From Temnopleurus reevesii (lineage: Eukaryota; Echinodermata; Echinoidea; Temnopleuroida; Temnopleuridae): 64,000 nt of DNA. Where the stretch lies: assembly GCA_036244855.1 (NCBI GenBank), contig BQKZ01000412.1, positions 23,422-87,421 of the forward strand. The letters run 5' to 3'. Below are positions 26,201 to 34,816 of the stretch, one piece after another (within the stretch, counting starts at the first letter, position 1; every line of letters starts with the position of its first letter). Below the pieces are notes generated by a model. That model saw nothing but the letters and a program-made list of their open reading frames with translations. It had not been told where the DNA came from and ran no database searches. Position numbers and translations under genes: made by a program.

Positions 26201-29200
26201 ACCCCAGAGTTGCAGTATGACCCAGCTGAACGAGATATTATCTCGAGCCAGTGGTGCCCAGAAGTCTTTCTCTTTCGTCACTGCTGAGCAACAATACAAG
26301 CAAGCCATGGAGCTAGCCGTGAAATCATTTGACTCCTTACATCCAGCCGTTCAAAAGGTGGGTACATACCTTATTTTCCTTCTATTCAAGTCACTTCGTA
26401 CGAGATGATTCTATTCCAGTAATGGATATATTGTTAGGTAATGGTAGGTTATCCTGGTTGCAGTGAGACAGGAGGAGTGGGCAGACAAGGAGATCATCCT
26501 GTACACACATTTAGAAGCCATATATATATCGCCATCATTATAAAACCCTCAGGTTATATATGAAGGAAGCATGAATTATATACGGTAACCCATCACTGTT
26601 TGATGATGCATCTTTGTAGATGTGTAATGGAAAAATAAATCATGTTATAAAGTTCATATACAAACATATTTGGGGTGCATGATCCTGACAAAGCAAGTAT
26701 GACCGAACAATAATAAAGTCCTCGAAATTAGTTTCTTCATCCGTCTCTGCTAATACTAAACTCAGATTATCAAACGCCATCTTAAGAAAAAGGAACCACC
26801 AACGTCCTAGGGTCCTTTAGTAATAAAAAAAAATGTTCTAAAATCGAGGAGGGTATGCAAGGTTAGAATGTCATACCTTTTGTGTCTTGTGCTATTGCTC
26901 TCATTCTTGAAAAAAGTATCATTTGTCTAGCTATGTCAATGAACTTTACCATTTGATAACTAAAAAGAATTTCTAGGGCGTGCATCATTCCCCTTTCCCC
27001 ACCACTTGTTCTTACCGTATACAGACGTGCCTTGCTTTGGCTCAGTTCTATCTCCGCGTCAAGGGGGAAGTACATCTCGCACACAAGGTACTCGATGGCT
27101 ACTTACAAGAGCAGAAACAAAGAGACACTCGTGATCTAGACAGAAGAGTTACAAACATGGCCAAGATGTAAGTGGGATAAAATGATCTGATGGTTACTTA
27201 GAAACACACTTTCAATTTCTCTTCCTGTAGATCATTTAACTGTGATAAAGAAATGTTTTGAAATACGGTTGAGAATCGGCTATCAAACTAGTATATATCA
27301 AATAACTAAAATAATTTACAGACGTTTGTTGTCAAACTAAACTTGATATCCAACCGAGGGGAACTGTATACTGTATACTAAAAGTAGGAACTTTTTGCAG
27401 TAGAATGATTCAAGCCTATTATTTCCAGCCTATTTGTTCAATTTAGCTCTTTTGTTTTATTTACAGATGCAAGAACCTAATCAGTCAGTCATTGGAAGGA
27501 GAGGAGAGATCTAGTCAGTTCCCACCATTTCTTGAAGTTAAGAGGAGAGCCTCAACGGACGATCAACCAAGTATTCTGAGAAGGGAGGAAGCATCTCAAA
27601 AGTTACTTGTAACAAAAGCACAAACTGTCACTGCGATTCAACAAGAAGATCAAGTGGCGGATATGTATGCCGAGGAAGAATTTGAAGATGACATAATTAT
27701 TCCAATGGAAGAGATGCCGGTGGAGAGTTGTCCTGATATGATTGAAAGCACTGATGAAGAAGTGGAGGATATTATAAGCTATCAAGCAGAACCTGTTGAG
27801 CAGGTGGTTGAATATAAAATGGCTTCTCGAGCCGACGAGGTACTGGAGGGACAAGACGTCCCGTATGAGGAAGAAGTAGAGCCAGTGGAAACGATTACCA
27901 TAGTGAAAAGATTCTCTCCGGTTATGCTGGAGGCAAAACCACTTCAATCAGTAACATTGGAACATGGGGTTCAGTATAAAGAAATACGCGCTCCATCCCC
28001 AGTGTTCTTAGAGGCACGAGCTGAACCGCTGAGAGCAGTCGCATCGGAACGTGAGGTTGAATACGAAGCAATACGTGCTCCATCTCCAGTGTTCTTAGAG
28101 GCACAAGCTGAACCGCTGAAAGCAGTGGCATCGGAACGTACGGTTCAATACGAAGCAATACGCGCTCCATCCCCAGTGTTCTTAGAGGCACGAGCTGAAC
28201 CACTAGAAGCAGTCGCATCGGAACGTGAGGTTGAATACGAATCAATACGTGCTCCATCCCCAGTGTTCTTAGAGGCACGACGAGCTGAACCACTAGAAGC
28301 AGTCGCATTGGAACGTACGGTTCAATACGAAGCAATACGCGCTCCATCCCCAGTGTTCTTAGAGGCACGAGCTGAACCACTAGAAGCAGTCGCATCGGAA
28401 CGTGAGGTTGAATACGAATCAATACGTGCTCCATCCCCAGTGTTCTTAGAGGCACGACGAGCTGAACCACTAGAAGCAGTCGCATTGGAACGTACGGTTC
28501 AATACGAAGCAATACGCGCTCCATCCCCAGTGTTCTTAGAGGCACGAGCTGAACCACTAGAAGCAGTCGCATCGGAACGTNNNNNNNNNNNNNNNNNNNN
28601 NNNNNNNNNNNNNNNNNNNNNNNNNNNNNNNNNNNNNNNNNNNNNNNNNNNNNNNNNNNNNNNNNNNNNNNNNNNNNNNNNNNNNNNNNNNNNNNNNNNN
28701 NNNNNNNNNNNNNNNNNNNNNNNNNNNNNNNNNNNNNNNNNNNNNNNNNNNNNNNNNNNNNNNNNNNNNNNNNNNNNNNNNNNNNNNNNNNNNNNNNNNN
28801 NNNNNNNNNNNNNNNNNNNNNNNNNNNNNNNNNNNNNNNNNNNNNNNNNNNNNNNNNNNNNNNNNNNNNNNNNNNNNNNNNNNNNNNNGTCGCTGAACAT
28901 ATGGCTGTTCTGGATCCTTCACCAGTCATGTTGGAGCGAGAATCTCCTATGCTTATGACGCGAGAAGCTGAACTGGTAAAGTTAGAGCGTATAGAGTTCC
29001 CTGTAAAGATGGCTCTTAAAGAACCTCAGGTCATATCTATAGTAGATGCCTGTGAAGGCATCATTGTTGAGGAACCCGCAGATAGAGCTATAGAACAGGA
29101 TCTTCCTTTACACGACGAGGGTTCTCAAATGGTAAAGATAAGTCCTAGTACCCCAGTGAAGATTCTTGAACGCGAGATTTGTGCAAAGGAAATCGATGAG

Positions 29201-31540
29201 GAAAGCCCGATTAGCATTCCATCGTTAGATTCTGGTCCTGTAATTTCACCCTACAAGGCTTACAAGCAGTCTTTGGCAACCGAAAGAATGGAAAGCGAAA
29301 GGATTATGATACCAGGGCCTGATGAGGGGACATTGGAACGGAAAGAAGACGGAGTAAGAATGATGAAACGAATACTACAGATAGCAGAAGAGGTATATTG
29401 AGTAATCTAATAATAATGATGATGATGATGATGATTGTATTGTATTGTTTTGTACTTATTTTCCGATTAAAAACACAAAACAAAATGAATTATACACATA
29501 CTTACATATATACATGATAAAAATGATAATTATGGTGCCGATGGTTTTGGTGATGATATTGATAGTGATGATAAATATATGGTAATGAGAATGATAATGA
29601 TAATGATAATTAGAATGATATTAATCATAATTCAAGATTGAAGACTGAAGATTCGTGTTTTTTTTCATTTAAATAATAATAATGATAATAATGATTTAGA
29701 TGATAATGATGATAATAATAATAACGATGAAAATAATAATAACAATAATGATAATAATAATGATAATAATAATAATAATAATAATGTAAAGCGCATTGAG
29801 CACTCAGCAGAGTGGATACATGCGCTATATAAATTGCTTCTATAATAATAATAATGATAATAATAATAATAATTTTAATAATAATAATAATAATAATAAT
29901 AATTTTGATAATAATAATAATAATAATAATTTTAATAAGAATAATAATAATAGTAATAAGAATAATGGAAATTAGCAGCAAGGAAAACAGAAACATCTCT
30001 GCTAGTATCAACAATTATTTTGATTTTGATTATGTTGCTTTACTGCATCCATGCAAATTTTGGCCTTAATGTTATCCCAAAGACCTTATCTTGCTAAACA
30101 AGAGTGAAATATTGGCTGTCAAATTATCTTTCATTCCCGCATAGTGTTTGTAATTGTGAATCTTGCTTCTCATTGTAAAATATAAAATGATATCGACATA
30201 TGCATCCAGCTGTATGTCTATAAGTTGTATCGTCATAAACATTGAGATATAATTGTCCAATTTGCTGTTTGAATCTGTTATCCGCTCGGTGACGCTTTGG
30301 CCTCTTCTCAAACTACTAACGATTTACGACTTACGCCCTCTGTGTGTCATTGATTTATTTTGCAGGATGCCGATTGCTGGTGGACGTGGGACCTGACTGC
30401 TTTGGAGAACGAATTCGGGTTAAAATGCAACATTTTAGTTGACGTCCTAAAACATCCTAAAGAGAAGCTCAATATTGAAGAAAATCTAGTCAATGAATGT
30501 AAGTAGAAATGCAAGAAGATCATTAAAATTGAATTATAACATTGGACAATGAGAGAATAAGTGAGCATCGTTATCAATGACTAATCGGTAATATTGAGAT
30601 GATGTAGTATTTTGAATTCATAAGCTAGTCAACACCTTTAGTATGTGCTTCCATTTTTATCATAATTATTACAATGCTATTTCGATAGTGATAATTTTGT
30701 TTGATTTTGGGTAATTCCGGACTTAAAAATAATACATCTAAATATTGGGATCCCAACAACCAAGTGGCGGATAACTTTCAATGATACTGCTATTCATTCA
30801 TTGCAGTCCTTAAGAGTCCTTTCGTAAAGCACTGAAATCTACACATGTTACCCTGTGACATTGGTGTATCTACCTGTCAACAGACAACTATATATTACAA
30901 TACTTAAATGCGAAAAATGTACGCTGGCGTTCCTTACTTTGACAAAAGCTGCTGCTTGATCAGCCTAGCAACAGATACTGAAAATGATTAGTTATTCCAT
31001 CTGTTAATATGCAATCATTTTGTTATCAGGTTAAAAAAACACCGTTGAACATTTGACGAGGGTGTGTTTTTTAACAACATTACTGAGATCGTCTATTGAA
31101 ATTTTAATCAATGAAATAAATTTCTGTATGCCTATAGATATAATCCGTTTTCACTAATTGATAAATTCTAATGATAAATCAATTTAAACATTTTAGGGGT
31201 TTCATCGCTGGATGTGATATCGAAGATTGTGGCTGCTGCTCTAGTGATGTGCATCTTCGAGATGTGGGTCGACTCGCTAAATGCATCGGTTGCTTTACCC
31301 TCATCAAATGAAGACAATGCAGTTATATTCCTCATTCCAAAGCAAGTGGATGGATGGTTGGAACATTGCTTACCGAGTGATGTAAAGCGGCTTCTTACGC
31401 TGGCCTTTGGATGTGAGAAAGCTTGGTCGTCCATTTTGGAACGATTTCCATCTGGTATCGTGCAGGAAGTTCTCCGGCCAATCAGAAATTGCATGATGAG
31501 CACTGTATTGCACTTGGGGCATGATACCTCATCTGTATAG
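10244..31540 (+). CDS. PARP4: PARP4-like vault poly(ADP-ribose) polymerase, 28 exons
   Basis: I join 28 exons with GT-AG borders and fully consistent phases into about 2,037 codons, not exact because a gap lies in exon 26. Domain order: acidic N-terminus, a possible WGR-like segment, PARP helical regulatory domain, PARP catalytic domain, acidic linker, VIT, vWA, a TPR-like segment, a charged tandem-repeat region and the PARP4 C-terminal domain. This PARP-VIT-vWA order is specific to PARP4, the vault-associated ADP-ribosyltransferase whose C-terminus binds major vault protein (family knowledge). The start ATG is at 10244: exon 1 gives ATGAG before GTAAGT, its phase fits exon 2 exactly, and an in-frame stop lies at 10220. 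Vertebrate PARP4 starts with a BRCT domain; none is present here. Exons are listed in the block entries that follow. Identity is very secure; the N-terminus is moderately so. Confidence 0.93.
12500..12870. repeat. CT-rich simple repeat with short tandem duplication
   Basis: PARP4-like intron 3. (TC)n and (CCCT)n tracts with repeats of a longer unit: CTATATGTATAC occurs twice (near 12638 and 12740) and a variant at 12807, each after CACTC-like sequence and followed by CCCTCTCTCC. It is thus an imperfect minisatellite of roughly 80-100 bp units built of microsatellite sequence. Open frames are low-complexity artefacts. Confidence 0.8.
13265..13790. repeat. CA-rich repeat with about 170-bp tandem duplication
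   Basis: PARP4-like intron 4. Within the CA-rich tract, CCTATCACCTTACACCC followed by ACCCACCCACACAAACAT and then TCTGTTTCTA-GAACACAGT-like sequence occurs at about 13517 and again at 13687, 170 bp apart. ACACACAGCCAAA also occurs at about 13462 and 13606. It is a diverged two-copy duplication. No coding potential. Confidence 0.8.
14066..18130 (+). CDS. PARP4: PARP4-like exons 5-11: PARP regulatory and catalytic domains
   Basis: Exons 14066-14203, 14568-14750, 15120-15283, 15814-15951, 16526-16624, 17276-17459 and 17953-18130. Residues 139-300 form the helical regulatory domain, with VPLGKVEKAESVLLQIK spanning the exon 5/6 junction. The ADP-ribosyl transferase domain follows, with the H-Y-E triad complete: His333 in LLFHASK, Tyr373 in GSGIYFGDAM and Glu443 in DDEYVVYQANQ. 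The donor loop region GILSRGILLPKIV and the GYDSVHG-type motif (GFDSVHGV) match PARP4 rather than PARP1 or tankyrase. Family knowledge: PARP4 transfers ADP-ribose from NAD+; an H-Y-E triad is needed for polymer formation but does not guarantee it. Exon 11 ends in a strongly acidic Ser/Asp linker. Confidence 0.95.
14205..14395. repeat. (GAT)n microsatellite in intron 5
   Basis: An ATGATG run of about 50 bp, degrading into GATGATGGTGGTG-type variants up to 14395. Poly-Met and poly-Ile open frames on either strand come from the repeat. Confidence 0.9.
16790..17222. repeat. (GT)n and (AC)n simple repeats in intron 9
   Basis: Interrupted TGTGTG sequence from about 16820 to 17050 and a pure (AC)n run of about 45 bp at 17176-17220. 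The two tracts have opposite strand sense (GT then AC) separated by about 125 bp, so the intron transcript could fold on itself. Confidence 0.9.
18471..22125 (+). CDS. PARP4: PARP4-like exons 12-16: VIT domain
   Basis: Exons 18471-18601, 18973-19191, 19658-19869, 21390-21471 and 21985-22125 (about residues 500-761). The VIT (vault protein inter-alpha-trypsin) domain is recognised by TRYVFPLDERAAVCGFDAYI, then the EEKGQARQSYNKAKQEG loop, then FTITVGNLPPGSCVVILVKY. These are the classic VIT landmarks shared by PARP4, inter-alpha-trypsin inhibitor heavy chains and VWA5A. Exons 15-16 continue into the linker before vWA. Intron 14 (19870-21389) is the longest in this block and contains a strong foldback at 20262-20347. 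Confidence 0.95.
20236..20356. repeat. Foldback element with 30-bp arms in intron 14
   Basis: The left arm 20262-20291 and right arm 20318-20347 are inverted repeats of one another (27 of 30 positions pair) around a 26-nt loop. Weaker pairing continues outward, GTAAAGCGCC against AAACGCTTGTAGG. It looks like a small MITE or a SINE-tail hairpin; TAAAGCGC links it to the other TATAGCGC modules. Confidence 0.65.
22502..25358 (+). CDS. PARP4: PARP4-like exons 17-22: von Willebrand A domain
   Basis: Exons 22502-22688, 23195-23462, 23597-23696, 24210-24404, 24755-24835 and 25176-25358. The vWA domain starts at about residue 780 with EIVIMLDRSTSMKG, so the metal-ion site DxSxS is intact (Asp786, Ser788, Ser790). 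The downstream MIDAS Thr (in GVTWERGATEVW) and Asp (in LISDGHVTNEQD) are also present. After vWA come RHVLRTLADTGGGAYEQF, then TLHRLATRGIVRDWELGS and a TSFIAIEERDE end, all typical of PARP4 and VWA5A. The donor of exon 17 is the less usual GTAGTT; phases on both sides agree. vWA domains bind protein partners through the metal site. Confidence 0.94.
24917..25022. repeat. (CAATA)n plus TATAGCGC module in intron 21
   Basis: Five ACAAT units are followed by GGATACTTATATAGCGCTC, then CAGAGCGCTTTACAAATT. This is the same arrangement as the tail half of the SINE at 37639-37926, which has GGCGCTTATC, then AAGCGCTCTACAATT. Confidence 0.55.
25653..27167 (+). CDS. PARP4: PARP4-like exons 23-25: linker and TPR-like segment
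   Basis: Exons 25653-25775, 26208-26357 and 27025-27167. Exon 23 encodes an acidic linker (SQEEDGPSLTDIMEDVWPSS). Exons 24-25 encode amphipathic helices: EQQYKQAMELAVKSFDSLHP, then TCLALAQFYLRVKGEV, then HLAHKVLDGYLQEQ. The pattern A-x-x-x-Y-x-x-A-L, D-x-L-H-P, A-x-x-L-A-x-F-Y and G-x-x-x-x-A matches kinesin-light-chain-type TPR hairpins. A TPR at this place is not something I know from vertebrate PARP4, where the region is long and proline/serine-rich. The TPR call is inference; the coding exons are secure. Confidence 0.85.
27467..29392 (+). CDS. PARP4: PARP4-like exon 26: giant charged repeat exon (gap inside)
   Basis: One exon of nominally 1,926 nt, acceptor TTTACAG and donor GAAGAG|GTATAT. 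It encodes a Glu-rich disordered stretch (EEEFEDDIIIPMEEM), then 29/30-residue tandem repeats with core RAPSPVFLEA and EAVASEREVEYE, then a post-gap stretch with degenerate copies (DPSPVMLERESP) and ending MMKRILQIAEE. Codons run in frame to 28580 and resume in frame at 28889, so the true gap length must be a multiple of three; the 308 N are not. The long antisense frame here exists only because the repeat lacks stops on that strand. Function is unknown. By position it is an extended linker between the vWA/TPR part and the C-terminal vault-binding part. Confidence 0.9.
27900..28580 (+). repeat. In-frame coding tandem array, 87/90-bp units
   Basis: Units start at 27900 (degenerate), 27987, 28074, 28161, 28248, 28338, 28425 and 28515 (cut by the gap). 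Lengths are 87, 87, 87, 87, 90, 87 and 90 bp; the 90-bp version has one extra CGA (Arg) codon. From 28161 the units alternate in a 177-bp dimer; 28161-28337 and 28338-28514 are identical at every base by eye. Each unit encodes Ala-Pro-Ser-Pro-Val-Phe-Leu-Glu-Ala followed by an acidic-amphipathic part. Confidence 0.95.
28581..28888. other. Assembly gap (308 N) inside the coding repeat
   Basis: The gap begins and ends inside exon 26 of the PARP4-like gene, at the point where the repeat units have become identical. The nominal size breaks the reading frame, so it is an estimate. Additional repeat units are almost certainly missing or collapsed here. Confidence 0.97.
29405..29975. repeat. (ATG)n and (ATA)n microsatellites with SINE-tail module in intron 26
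   Basis: ATGATG and AATAAT tracts cover much of 29405-29975. Inside, at about 29785-29850, sits GTAAAGCGCATTGAGCAC, then GCAGAGTGGATACATGCGC, then TATATAAATTG. This is closely similar to the sequence at 62705-62765 (GCATTGAGAACTCTGCAGAG, then TGGATAATTACG). Low-complexity frames are not genes. Confidence 0.85.
30366..31540 (+). CDS. PARP4: PARP4-like exons 27-28: C-terminal vault-binding domain
   Basis: Exons 30366-30498 and 31197-31540, stop TAG at 31538-31540. The sequence DCWWTWDLTALENEFGL, then SSLDVISKIVAAALVMCIFE, then IPKQVDGWLEHCLPS, aligns in pattern with the C-terminal domain of PARP4: a tryptophan-containing start, a helical core with a hydrophobic 'ATxLxLxF' helix, and a W-containing helix followed by a small domain. 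This region of human PARP4 interacts with major vault protein (family knowledge). Its survival predicts vault association here despite the loss of BRCT. Possible AATAAA signals lie at 32402 and 32908. Confidence 0.9.
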
Positions 31541-33007
31541 AGAAAGCCGGTGAATGGACATCAAGGAAATGTTTCGTATCGAATAATTGGTTATATAATG
31601 AGCTATCCAAACGGCTATTTGTGTTGTTGAATAGTATTTCTTAACATGCCTTCCACAATTGTAAAATACGCATATTTAAATGATATATTGATCGAGACAT
31701 GGACGTGTTTTCATATAAATTGAAGAAAAGAACTATCCTACCCTAAAGATTAGCTTAGAATCCATAAGACAAATATAATGTAGAAGAATGAGTAATTTTA
31801 AAATATGTTTAAAAATACTATAATATACACGTATTTATTTCTGAAATTTTCTGAATGAATTCCCAGTGAAGAATCCAACAACACGAATGAGTGTGGTAAA
31901 ATGAATTCTTTGAATGCCATTCATGAGCACGTTCGAATTTAGTTAACCTTTCTGTTGAATGTCACTACCTTATACAGTAATTGGTAACAGGTATTTGCTA
32001 TACCCTCAAAGAACAAAATAACACGGATACGTGTGTACACAATTATGTAAATTTGAAGTTCATATCTCCATTATTCCTTCATATTTGCGTTCGGATGTAG
32101 AATCATTGCACAAATTTAAAGCCATATAGCTATTTCTCCATGATGTAAAATATGTCTTATTACCCCTGGAGCCTCATCGCTAACCAGTCATCATTAGCCA
32201 ATTTTTTTCTAAGATGACTGTACGGCTGATAGCAAAATGATTTCAATACATATGTAAATGAAGATTTTGCATGTAAAAGGGACTAAACCCATTGTAGCTC
32301 ATTGTTCATAAATATTGTTTATTTATTCACACATTTCTATGTTTCCATTAAAAAACAATATATTTAAAAGTGATTGATAAAGGCAACAGGAATAACGATT
32401 GAATAAAATCCTGCAGGAATTTTTAATTTTATATCATTTTTCCAGGGGTTTAATCCATTTGCATGAAATGTTTGGATTTTGGTCCCTTCTTCATGAACAA
32501 TCCTAAGCTATTCATAAATAATACAAAAAGAGGTATATAATATGTGTTAAATTTGCATATTAGACTGCTATAACTTCTGCTTGGTATACCAACAAGGTGA
32601 AATGTGTTGAAGCTTAAGCCCCCAAAAAAGTGTTTTGGAATTAGTTCCTTTGAATGAAAACATGAATATCATGTTCATCCTGAATTTTTTCTAGTCAGAG
32701 TATATTCAGTTTGGCGCACACGTTGAATGTCTATCTAATCATGCCAAAACATGCCAACTGTCATACATTATATAAATATATATATATATCAAAATGAAAT
32801 GAGTAAAGTGTAGAACGCAAGTGAAGACATAGTCCTCTAATAATGGGGTATAACCCTCAAATAAGAAAGAAAGTCTCGCTACTCTTCAGGTACCATGACA
32901 CGAGACGAATAAAGTTAGAAAAATCCGTTTCGTAACAAACGTGTTAAACACGTCTGCTGCATGGCAGCAAAATAAATGTAGTGTTGCTTTATACCCAGAA
33001 TTACTGA
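31541..33007 (+). other. 3' UTR and intergenic DNA after the PARP4-like gene
   Basis: No coding exon is seen. The composition is AT-rich without long repeats. Candidate AATAAA signals are at 32402 and 32908. A short TA run lies at about 32774-32790. Confidence 0.5.
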
Positions 33008-33222
33008 CACAATTGAAGAGTAATGCATTTCAAGTGCAGACCTTAGATATAATAACACAGAATTCTCGACATTCTCGCATCTTTATTGGTGTTTGAAAAA
33101 TGCGTCAAATATACCGGGACTTGACAAAACTTACAGGTTATTGTAAATTCTGAAGAACACGCGAAAGAATTAAAAAATCTGTGTAAATTGTTGGCTTTCA
33201 AATGCATTACTTTTCAATGGTG
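33008..33222. mobile_element. MITE-like element, 215 bp, 26-bp terminal inverted repeats
   Basis: The left end is CACAATTGAAGAGTAATGCA. The reverse complement of the right end is CACCATTGAAAAGTAATGCA. Over 26 bp only three positions differ. Inside, ACACAGAATTCTCGACATTC and the inverted right part (ACACAGATTTTTTAATTC) pair more weakly. No ORF. A foldback DNA element is the simplest reading. Confidence 0.6.
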
Positions 33223-34257
33223 ACATCCATATACATTTCATAAATAGAATTATAATGAATATACCCTGCAATGTGCAATTTATTCAGCTCGGATAAGTAG
33301 GAATCTAATAACAGAAGGGTCATAACATGAAAGTATAAGTTTGAATTATGATTGTAATTTCAATTTATATCTGATATTATATGAATAAAAATAATATAAG
33401 GCTCACATTATATTTGTTCACCAGACAACCGCATTATTTACCAAGAACCAATTTCTTTTCCCCTTGTATCAAATGAATATTCGAATCTCGACTGTGCTCT
33501 CAATCTATCTCTTCATTTCACTGGGCTCTTACCCTTAATAAACCCTTTCCCTTTTCCCCACCCAGAACATAATATTGGGTGAGAGATCTTGAAGAGTGGC
33601 GATAGAATAAGCTGTGTCAACTCAATCTGTGACGTCATGAAGAAAAGCCAACCACCGTCCAAGGTGCTAAATTTGGCAGGATGGCGACGAGTCCGTGTTG
33701 TGTAATATCCCGACATAAAGTCAAACCAATTCAGAAACGGATTGGATCATATCCCTCGTCTAAGCAAAAGTCGACACTGATGATAAAGCAGTAGTTCGGC
33801 AATATACAGTTGGAAGCAAAAGCCTGCCCAAATTAATCTGAAACAAAACTGATTGTGAAATGGTTGGTATGAAGAAAGGGGAAGATATTGAGTGAAGAAC
33901 AAAAAGGACCAGTTACTTTGGAGATTTATTGTTTGATAAATAAGGAAAAAAAATATTTTTGATGAATGATATTCATAGAGTAATCGGGATTAATGTACAA
34001 AAAATGACGGCATTGATGATTTTGTATTTCATAAAGTAAACCACATTCATTTAAATTAAATTCATAGTTGAGAAAAAAAAATCTAAAAAAGTATAGATCT
34101 ATTATTCATTTTCGTTTGTATTTTGTATACATTTTGTTTTAATTGAATCGGAAACAAATAGAGTACCATACAATACAAGATCTTTAAAAAATGAAGAAAA
34201 TGCAGGAACTCTCACGCACAAAGCAAGCAAATGGACATCACACACACACACAAACAT

Positions 34258-34288
<31 letters not shown>

Positions 34289-34689
34289 TACAAGCAACTC
34301 GTGAGTTTATACCTTTCTTTTTGTAAATATGCAATAGTGTACAATGACTCAAATGGTGAGTTGAGTACAAAAGGATCAATACATGCAGGAGTGTCATTGT
34401 GCCAAATTTCTTTTAAATGAATAAACATGCATTTGTCAGCCGAAAGGAACAGCCGATTATTTCATTTGAATGGTGCATTGAAACGTGTCCTTCTATATAG
34501 ATCCGATAGGATGTCCTTTGAATTGTTGCTATGTTGGGATGTCTTTGTCTTCATGCAACAATGTCTTTGGCTCCCGTCACCATCAGGTAATAAGTATACA
34601 ATAACCAAGGATTATGTCTTATTTAAGAAGGTACTGGGTTTTGAGATTCTGATGATATGCATATATATCCGCTTTTGCCAGAATAATAC
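33223..34689. other. Intergenic DNA with CA microsatellite
   Basis: No gene is supported. A (CA)n tract lies at about 34241-34285. The remaining open frames are short and lack splice context. Confidence 0.5.
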
Positions 34690-34816
34690 CTGGGGCCTGT
34701 TACAAAAAAGAGTAACGTTAACTTAAAAATCAAGCGCATCTTTATCAAGTATAAAAAGGCTTACGATTAATATTTATCGTAAGTTTAATTGCATATTTTT
34801 ATGTTACAGGCCCCTG
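34690..34816. mobile_element. Short MITE-like element, about 127 bp
   Basis: The left end is CTGGGGCCTGTTACAAAA. The reverse complement of the right end is CAGGGGCCTGTAACATAAAA. GGGGCCTGTnnCAnAAA ends are common in short dispersed elements of marine invertebrates (general knowledge). The interior has a second small palindrome, CTTACGATTAA, then TATTTATCGTAAG. Confidence 0.6.

Noticed and set aside
27603..28929. Long antisense frames over the PARP4 repeat exon, including one of 335 codons
   Set aside because: They exist because the repeat unit lacks stops on that strand and because N are read as open. The plus-strand exon is supported by splice sites and domain context.
31029..31075. Hairpin GTTAAAAAAACACC / GGTGTGTTTTTTAAC in the last PARP4 intron
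   Set aside because: The arms are only about 13 bp and largely A/T homopolymer; likely chance or a decayed element.
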